Shown here: one piece after another, positions 56,401-64,000 of the stretch | Layout of the letters: each line of letters opens with the position of its first letter | How positions within the stretch are numbered: position 1 is the first letter of the stretch | Notes under the pieces: model-generated | What the model saw: the letters and a program-made list of their open reading frames with translations, nothing else | Told to the model about the DNA's origin: nothing | Databases searched by the model: none | Made by a program: the position numbers and the translations under genes | NCBI GenBank assembly: GCA_019918135.1 | Contig: WBZZ01003326.1 | Span: 1-64,000 of the forward strand | DNA length: 64,000 nt | Direction of reading: 5' to 3' | DNA from: Paulinella micropora | Taxonomy: Eukaryota; Cercozoa; Imbricatea; Euglyphida; Paulinellidae

Positions 56401-59141
56401 ATGCTAAGTCAGGCACGATCCGACTACCTAAGCCAAATATCTGCCGGTATGGAGGCACCCATGTTGCAAATGCTCCAAGAGAAAATAAAAGTCAAGGAAT
56501 CCACCGTGGGCGAGGAGCTTCTTTCTTACTTGCAAATCTATATGGACTTTGACCCGGGTCGAGCTCTGCGATTTGCTACTCTCCAAGGCTCGCCGCGGGA
56601 GGCTTGCGCCAACAGGTTGCAGGAGCTAAGTTTACAGCCCCAGGTAGTGGACCCCGCCAGCCTCCGACAGTGCGTCAAAGACAAGAAGATTTGCCCCGCG
56701 CTGCCGTGCCTGACCGACCGGCGTGCAGTGTTCAGGTGGCCAACCACGTTTTTGACCTGCAGCGAGAAAGGCCACTAACCCCTTCCAAGACGCCATCGAC
56801 TCGCTGAGCAAGGGCGGCGACGTGTTCCCGCTGCTTTTAGCGTCGTGCATGACGATAACGCCGGGCAGCACGGTTCAGGACGACGCCGTTAATTATTTCG
56901 AGGTGCCCGAGCCAGGCGCTCTGAGCACCAGCACCAGCGGGTTCAAGATAAAGATCTGCACGGTGGGCAACCCCACCATACGAAAAGAGCTGCTTGCGCT
57001 GTTAGCGACGGACAATGTGTGACGGTTCAACAAGGCACGGCCTTCACCGTGGCGGAACAAGTCGTGGTTCTAGCCAGTTACGTGTCCTGGATGAATAACA
57101 GCTACTACGGAGAGGAGCAGAGCGGCTCTCTGACGGTCTCGCAAGATGTCATCGGCGGCACCTTAGAGGAGAGCGCGCCACACAAGTCGTCCGAGAAATC
57201 CGAAGACACGTATTTCCGGTTCAACCAACACGACGGCAGTGTACAGCTTCTGCTGCCCCAGGAGACGCGCGCTCTGCTAACAAAGGCGCTGGATCTGGGC
57301 CGGGTCGAGCCCAACAAAAAGCAGAGCCCGATACCCGTGGCAGCAGAGCCAGCCAGTTTGTACACGTGCGTGGTAGCCGCAATAGTCCCGCGCGCCGAAC
57401 AGGAAGAAGCAACTAGGGAGGCGGGCCTGCCAGCGCTGAACCAGAACATAACTACCACCATCTCGATTTCTTGTCCGCACGAAGTGAAAGCACGGGCCTT
57501 GCCGGGGGCAGCATCTTTGTGCGACGGGTGCCTGCAAAGGATTGCTGCCAGTTGCCGAGCGTCGACTCCGCCTTGGGCGCGCCCCGGTCCGTCTCCATCC
57601 CTATTTGCGGCAAGTGCCAAAAAGCGGTTGCGGCGAGCTTCTCCGGGTCCTGTTGCCGCAAATGCAAGCACGGCGGCGCCGAGAATTCTCTGTGCAAGGC
57701 GGGCGTAGCCTGTACTGTGTCGGTTTCCGGGTGCAGCGTTTGCAAACACGCAATGGACGGCGCGGCCACGAGGGGGTCGATCTCGGTCCCCCCCAAGGTC
57801 GCGGCGGGTCAGCACAGCGTCTCGCTCTCTCTGTGCGTAGATTGCCAGAACGGATTGACCACCGGAGCGGCGGCGGAGTCGAGTTGTGGCTCCCTGTGCA
57901 AGGCGTGCACGAAAGCCATGGCCGGCGCGGCCACGAGGGGGTCGATCTCGGGCACTCCGAACGTCGCGGCGGGTCAGCACAGCGTCTCGCTCTCTCTGTG
58001 CGTAGATTGCCAGAACGGATTGACCACCGGAGCGGCGGAGTCGAGTTGTGGCTCCCTGTGCAAGGCGTGCACGCAAGCCATGGCCGGCGCGGCGGGGGGT
58101 CGATCTCGGGCACTCCGAACGGCGCGGCGGGTCAGCACAGCGTCTCGCTCTCTCTGTGCGTGGATTGCCAGAACGGATTGACCACCGGAGCGGCGGAGTC
58201 GAGTTGTGGCTCCCTGTGCAAGGCGTGCACGAAGCCATGGCCGGCGCGGCGGGGGGGTCGATCTCGGGCACTCCGAACGGCGCGGCGGGTCAGCACAGCG
58301 TCTCGCTCTCTCTGTGCGTGGATTGCCAGAACGGATTGACCACCGAGCGGCGGCGGCAGAGTCTGTCTCCCTGTGCAAGGCGTGCACGCAAGCCATGGCT
58401 GGCGCGGTGGAACAGTCAGTCTCCGAGTGCTACGTTTGCATACAGGGGGACAACGCCGCAGGGGTTAAAAAATCCGTCTCAGTTTCCTGGTGCAGCAATT
58501 GCAAGAACGAAGCGGCCAAAGCGGGGGCGCAGTCGGTCTCTGGCTCCGTGTGCGACGTGTGCAAGGGCTGTGTGAGTGTGAGCGTCTCCTGCGACGTGTG
58601 CGCAGGTGCAGCTGCGAGCGGCGCGAAGTCTTCCTCTGTAAATCCACGCGCTGATGCGCCCGTCCAACCTCGGACTCTGTTCGAGGAGGCAAGTGAGTGC
58701 TTTCACTGCGGGGGGAAACTGTGCAAGGCCAACGAAATCGCTGGTCCTAACGCCGATCATCAAGGCTCGAGACCCGCGGGGCCAGGGGCGCGTGTTCAAT
58801 CGGCTCCTTGTTTCGACAGCTTCGAAGTGACACACAACTCCGGCATGGGGCAAGAAATGCGTCTTCGGGAAGTCGGCACTTGCTTCGACAGCATTAGCTT
58901 GGAAAAGATACCCCCCTATTCAGCGCGGGGCTGTACCAGACCTCCCGTTCGGGCGGAGACCTCGTGTACAAGAAAGATGAACCCTACGCCGTGCCCAAAG
59001 AGTTTCTGGAGGACGGAGGAATCTTTTCACTCCCTATATTCTGATCCTGGTAGTAGTATTTTTCGTGTCCGGACTATTTCCGCTTTGGTTTTTGTTTTCG
59101 TCGTCAGAGAAAAGCCACACCCCCTCCCCCCCCCTCTGTAG
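56401..59141 (+). pseudogene. Gene for a CxxC-repeat protein, possible membrane anchor
   Basis: Plus-strand coding sense starts at the ATG at 56401 (MLSQARSDYLSQISAGMEAP) and passes through more than one frame. The first kilobase is helical to mixed (MTVQQGTAFTVAEQVVVLAS region). From about 57480, C-x2-C knuckles dominate (CGKCQKA, CCRKCKHG, CSVCKHAM, CVDCQNG, CKACTKAM, CYVCIQG, CSNCKNE, CDVCKG). About four 157-165 bp tandem units cover 57760-58400. A hydrophobic stretch near 59030-59105 could be a membrane anchor. CxxC pairs suggest zinc binding or disulfides. No family was recognised. It looks broken in several places. Confidence 0.5.
57760..58400 (+). repeat. 157-165 bp coding tandem repeat, about four units
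   Basis: The units contain GGGTCAGCACAGCGTCTCGC at about 57806, 57971, 58128 and 58286. They also contain GTGCAAGGCGTGCACG. They are nearly identical, indicating recent expansion by unequal exchange or slippage. Confidence 0.9.
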
Positions 59142-59253
59142 ACAAATGAGGCAAGGGCAGGCACGTTTTTAATTAAAACAAAAAAAAAGTTTTGCTTTGT
59201 TTGCTCTTGTTCTGTCGTTCTCTTTCGGAAGTGAGAAAGAATCTAGGAGCGCT

Positions 59254-62200
59254 CTATTTTTTCTTGTGGAAACCCTTCTTCCATCCTCTCGCTAGCCGAG
59301 AGGTTCTCGGCCGACTACTTACTTTCTCGCCGTTTGGCAGGAGCGATTCTTTTTCTGTAGCTTTTGCTGCTTCGTTTTCAAGCCTATCGAAGTGTCTAAT
59401 TTGGCGCCTAGCCAAACGTTCTTCTTGGCACTTGTGATACAGCCAGTAGCTAACATACGCGAGCACACCAAAGGTGCCGATTGGTATTACTACGAGCACC
59501 AAGAACGCCAAGGCGTAGCGCACGATGTACTTGGTCGTCCAGACCGCGCGTTTCAGGTCGCACACGACGGGCACGTCCTTGTGGCCGTCGGTGTGCACGT
59601 AATCGCCGTGACAGGTGTGAAACAAATGGTTTTCTTTGTAACAGAACCCGCCCAGGATCTTGGGCCGGGTAAGCTTGCAGTCAGGAGCGCCGGGTGCTAG
59701 GCAGTCGAAGTCCAGCTTGGTCGTGATTTCGACGGTGCAGTCGACCGCCTTCTCAACCCATTTGCCTACGTCCTGGAAGAAATTGGACGCACCGTTCTTG
59801 AACGCGTCCCAGCGCGACGCAGAAAACGCCCGCACCACTGTGCTCCAAGCAGAGCGGCGGTCGTCCGGGAACTTCACGACGGGCACTCGTATGATCTCGT
59901 CTATGACGTACTCGCTCGGCACCGTCGAGCGCACGTAGCCGCTCACGACCGACTGGAACAGCCCGGCGTTGGCCAACGAGGCCCCGAGGTCATGGACCTC
60001 GTGGGACCAGCGGCCCCATCTGGCGCTGGCGTTCTGCAGCGCCTCGTCACTCACGTTAATCCTGCCTATTTCCCGCCGCGCCGCCGCCAGGTCGGTGTCG
60101 AAGTTCGACAGCACCGACTTGGTCTGGTTGAGGGTGGCCTCCAGCTGCCGGGTGAGCGCGTTGGCGTTCGCGGCCGATTCCGCAGGTACTCTTCGTTCTG
60201 GGCGAACGAGTACATGAGCACAGTCCGCAGGGCCGCGAGCTCTTGCTCCCAGCCATTCAGCAGGCCGCCAGGACCGTGGCGTTGCCGGCCTTGATTACGT
60301 CCTGCAACATGTTCGACGTCGCGGCGGCGGTCATAGCCGCTACCAGGGCCGCGACCGTGCCGGTGCCGGCCGCGCCCGTCTGCATCTGGAGCCACATGTG
60401 CTCGATCGTGCCGCTGGCCACGCCGCCCGCGCCGCCGGCCGCTGTCGCAAAGAAGCTGTCAACCGTCTGGGCGCCGGCCGAAATGTCGAGCGACAGCGAC
60501 AGGCACTCCAGGGCCGGCTCACCCGACATTTGCGTGCCCACGACGACGCGCAGCCACAGCCCGCTCGTCCCGTTCGCGAGCGCCTCCGCCACCGTCGGGT
60601 TGTCGGTGCCCGGCACGTCGACGAAGTACAGTCCCTGCGCGGTCGGGTACGCCAGGTCGGACTGGGCCAGCAGCGTGTGGTTGTTGTCGCGCCACACCTG
60701 CAGCCGCATCGGTCTCGCCGCGCCGGCACCCGCGTCCAGCCCCTGGCGGAAGCGCAGCCGCAGCCCGGGCTCGCCGGCCACGGGCGAACGGGGTTCTACT
60801 TGTGCACTGCCGTCGATCGGGCACCAGGTCGCGACCTCGTCGCGGCGCGCGAAGCTCGTGCCCGGCACGTCGAAGCTCAGGCGCGACGACCAGTTGAGCG
60901 GCCGCAGCGGGAAGCGCCCGTCCGCGCAGCCCACGTTGTCGAGCGTCTCGCCGCCGAGAAAGTTCAACGACGGCCACCAGTGCGTGCGCAGCAGCCGGCA
61001 CAGCGGGCCCTCGGGCGCGCCGTTCTGTTCGCAGCGCCTGCGCTGCCACGGCACCCCGTTCAGCAGGCGCTTGCGCGAGTCCACGGGCGAGCGGCCCAGG
61101 CGCGTGGGGTCCAGGCGCGCGCTCAGGTGCTGGCGCTTCCAGAACTCGGCCTGCGTTTCGCCCTGCACGGTCGCGCGGTTGCTCAGGTGGTGCGGCACGC
61201 AGTCGCTCACAGCAGCGGCAGCAGCACAGCCGTCGTCGCCGGCGGTAGTGCAGCCGAGCGGGAACAGCAGGTGCCTGTTCTGCTCGACGGCGCCGCGCTC
61301 GTCCTCGGGGAAGAACATGACGTAGTCGGTGTAGCGCAGCGCCTGGTTCGGGTGGCCGCTGACCTCCTCGGGCAGCACGTCGTACACGTAGCTGTAGTTG
61401 TCGCGGAGCCCGCACCAGTGGTGCAGGCACGACAGGTAGCCCAGCACCAGCACCGACTCGGCCGGCAGCTGGTGCGGCACCAGCACGCTCAAACTTTGCG
61501 TAAAGGTCACGCCCGAGTCCAGATTCTTCAGCTGCAACGTAAATCTCTGGCGCGTCTCCACGTGCCTGAGCTGCCACAGCGGCAGGAGCCTGGCCGTGCT
61601 GAAGCCGGCCGTCAGCGTGTCGCAGTTGGCCACGTCGGGCGGCACGGTCCACGCGCTGTCGCCAAGCGCGGGCGGGACCTGCGGGGCGCGCAGCCTCGCG
61701 GGCGCACGGGTAAAGAACGGCCGCGGCGACATGTCCACGTCGTCGGGCAGGTCGCCCGCCACGTCGATCAGCACCTGCGTCATCTCGCGCTGGCGCAAGA
61801 ATCGTGTCGCCTGCTGCGCCGAGTAGAAGAAGACGTACGGCAGCGTGGCGGCGTTGGTCGTGTTCGAGCGCCGCCGCAGCAGCGCCGACTGGGGCTCGAT
61901 GTCGGCCCAGTGCGTGGAGCAGTACTTGTACTCCTCGTTCGACGGCTGCCGCACGTTCTGCCAGGGCCCCAGCCGCGGGACGGCGTTTGGCTCCAGCTGC
62001 AGCGCCAGCTCCAGCAGGTTGCTGTTGAAGAAAATACGGCCGTCGGGCGCGCTCTTCACGGCCGCGGCGCACCACACGCGCAGCAGCTCGCTGAGCTCCT
62101 GCTCCGACGTGACCGTCTCTTTGCGCGCGCCGCGCGGCAGCCAGCCGCCGTAGAAGTCGTCGGTCAGGTCCGTGCCCACGGCGGGCCCGCACATATCTGT

Positions 62201-64000
62201 GGTTGGCTCCACCGCGGCCTCCTCCGCCGCGGGGGTCCACGGCGGGGTGTTGGCTTTGCGCAGGCAGCGCGACCGAGTTACTTCCAGCCAGCAGTGGCAG
62301 GCGTTGTCCGGGCGCGGCGCGTCTGTGCCGAGCGCGGGCGGCTCGCAGCCGGGGGCCCGAGCAGCCCCATGATGTCCCTGAACGTGAACCAGTTGTCGCT
62401 CTGCTCGAGCAGGAACTGCGGGTCGCAGAAGAAGCGCATGGTGTTGAGCAACAACCAGCGGACGCGGCCCATGCCCGAGTTCACTGCGTGCTGTCCGTTG
62501 AGCTCGTTCGCGTAGCGCGCCAATTTCCCGGCCTCGTTGGCCTGGTTGCCGAGGGTCTTGTTCCAGTATTCGGCGATCGTCAGCGGCTCGCCCGACAGCA
62601 GCCAGGAAGGGTTCAGGTCCTCGGTCGTGGGTGTGTAGGTCTCGTAGTTCCAGCGGACCTCCGGGTCCTGCAGCGCCCACTTGTACAGGTCATCTATGGT
62701 GGCGGCCTGCAGAAAGTCTGAAAGCAGGGTGTCCTGCTCGAACTGGATTACTGTTGTGAAGCGGAACCAGTACGGGTCGCTCGGGTCGTTCACGCGGGCG
62801 AAGCCCAGCGGCGGCACGCCGCCCTCCGCCAGCAAGTGCGTGTTGGACCGCTCGGCGGCCTGCTCGGCATAGGCGAACAGCATGGCCGCGAGCGCGCGGC
62901 GCGAGCGCTCCGACGTCTGCAGCTCGCGCACCTCGGCCAGCGTGGCGCGGGCCATGTCGAGCAGCCCCGCCAGGTCCACGGTAAACTCGCCCATCAGCGT
63001 GCTCTGCACCCTGCTCTGCGCCAGCAGCGCCAAGAACAACGCCTTCACGGCGTTGGTCTCCTCGTTCATGGACCCCTCGAACGTCTGCAGTTCCAGGAAA
63101 GCCGCGTTGGTGGTCCTGTTGAAGTCTTGGAGCATGGACTTTTCGTGGCGTACGAACGCATCGATCTTCTCGTTCAGGAGCAGGAAGTCCTGCGACGTGT
63201 CATTTACCTCCTTCGCCCGGATGTTAAGCGTGTGGATGTTCAGCAGCAGCCGCTGCAGCGTCTTGTTCTGCTGCTTGCCTACATTTGAGAGATTCTGGAG
63301 CGCGCTGTCGTAGATCTGCGCCGTCTTGTCCAGCGTGGCCTGCATGTCTGTCAGCCCCTTGAAGCCGTTGCTGAACGCGCGTGCAAAGTCTTGATGGGCC
63401 TTGTCCGAGATGGCCTCTGTGATTCTCTCGTCGTAGCAGTTGCCCGTGCCGGGCGTGTCCCCGACGTGGGGCGCGCCCATCGTGCTCGCAATGTCGAGGC
63501 AAACGCCCGGCGACGACGCCGTGCCGCCGCTGGGCACCGCACAGTACTGGCCGACGTCGCACGCTTTGGCGCAGCTCAGGGGCGCGCCGCTGTACAGGGC
63601 ACGCTTGGCCGTGGCGGTGCAGTTGGCGATGCCCACCATGCAATTCGTGTCCGAGGCGCCTTGCAGGCACATCCTGCTGTCTATGCAGAACCTGAACAGC
63701 TCCTTGGACATGAGGTTGTACGCGTAACACACGTAACGACCGGGAGATTCGGCGTTGAGCTCCTTGCATTCCGCGTCTCCGTCGGGGCAGGCCTGCACGC
63801 CGTCCGACACCTGTTGCAACCGGCGGCGCCGCCCGCCGTTTTGCTCGGCCTGTTCCTGGAGGACCTGCAGCGAGTAATCCGCCAGCGCCGACTCACGTTC
63901 GCTCGCGCCCGCCAGCTGCGCCTCGTTCTGCAACTGGTTGCACACGCTGAAGGTGCGTGTGTTCGAGCCCTCCGGCACGTAACCCAGCAGGTTGCGTTCT
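59254..64000 (-). pseudogene. Large type I membrane protein gene, 5' end beyond the window
   Basis: Minus-strand coding sense enters at the right edge without a start and ends at 59254. From the N-terminal side it has a Cys-rich part (CVCYAY..., GASDTNCMVGIANCTATAKR), then a long helical region rich in N-x-S/T and heptads (LLLNIHTLNIRAKEVNDTSQ, FNRTTNAAFLELQTFEGSMN). A large globular middle (WCPIDGSAQVEPRSP, LGCTTAGDDGC) follows, then an Ala/Gly-rich helix, another Cys pattern (CYKENHLFHTCHGDYVHTDG) and a transmembrane helix (YALAFLVLVVIPIGTFGVLA) with a basic tail. This resembles a fusion- or entry-type envelope protein in layout; no family was recognised. Reading frame is interrupted in about two or three places within the window. 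Confidence 0.6.

Noticed and set aside
60398-62515. 705-residue plus-strand frame
   Set aside because: Arg/Ala/His/Val-rich antisense shadow; the minus strand shows Cys, glycosylation and membrane features.

Overview
The window reads as 64 kb of a large eukaryotic DNA virus, or of such a virus lying in a protist chromosome. The support is gene content: an RNA polymerase subunit 5 (RPB5) of viral type, a capsid-like gene pair whose right half resembles the HK97-fold major capsid protein of mirusviruses, BRO/KilA-N-like and HNH proteins, an EsV-1-7 repeat protein, a CK1-like kinase, several very large surface glycoproteins, and expanded families of F-box/leucine-rich-repeat and Sel1-repeat proteins. 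At least two coding genes carry short GT-AG introns of spliceosomal type, so expression in a nucleus is likely. Mirusvirus-like is my best placement (about 0.45); a pandoravirus-like or other large nuclear virus is the main alternative. No ribosomal RNA, tRNA or CRISPR array was seen.

Layout. 0-5.5 kb: a gene remnant, the capsid-like genes, and RPB5 facing left. 5.7-10.5 kb: three tandem F-box/LRR genes. 11-16 kb: a PD-(D/E)XK nuclease with an intron, an EsV-1-7/nuclease fusion, and a protein with an internal duplication. 16-20.8 kb: a gene remnant cut by a dispersed repeat, a probably GPI-anchored duplicated-domain glycoprotein, and an unknown gene. 21.0-22.9 kb: a striking gene-free block in which inverted ACAC/GTGT arrays flank about ten palindromes, with genes pointing away on both sides; it is the best candidate replication or segregation origin. 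23-30 kb: small unknown genes, a fourth F-box/LRR gene and a 936-residue Sel1 protein. 30-45 kb: duplicated blocks (two BRO-like genes sharing promoter and N-terminus, two 660-670 residue F-box proteins sharing flanks) among MITE-like hairpin repeats. 45-64 kb: a roughly 9 kb HYR-repeat membrane glycoprotein gene, a kinase, a CxxC-repeat gene and a large coiled-coil membrane protein gene that runs off the right edge.

How the genes may work together. The large membrane proteins and capsid-like genes would form or dress the particle. RPB5 belongs to a viral transcription machine. The F-box/LRR and Sel1 families probably manipulate host ubiquitin and protein-interaction networks. The nucleases and BRO/HNH genes look like mobile or replication-associated accessories. 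Most of the long structural-type genes are spread over several frames and look broken, whereas most accessory genes are open. This could mean decay of an integrated copy, or base-count errors in very GC-rich DNA; the sequence alone does not decide. Spacers are crowded with long G, C, A and T runs.
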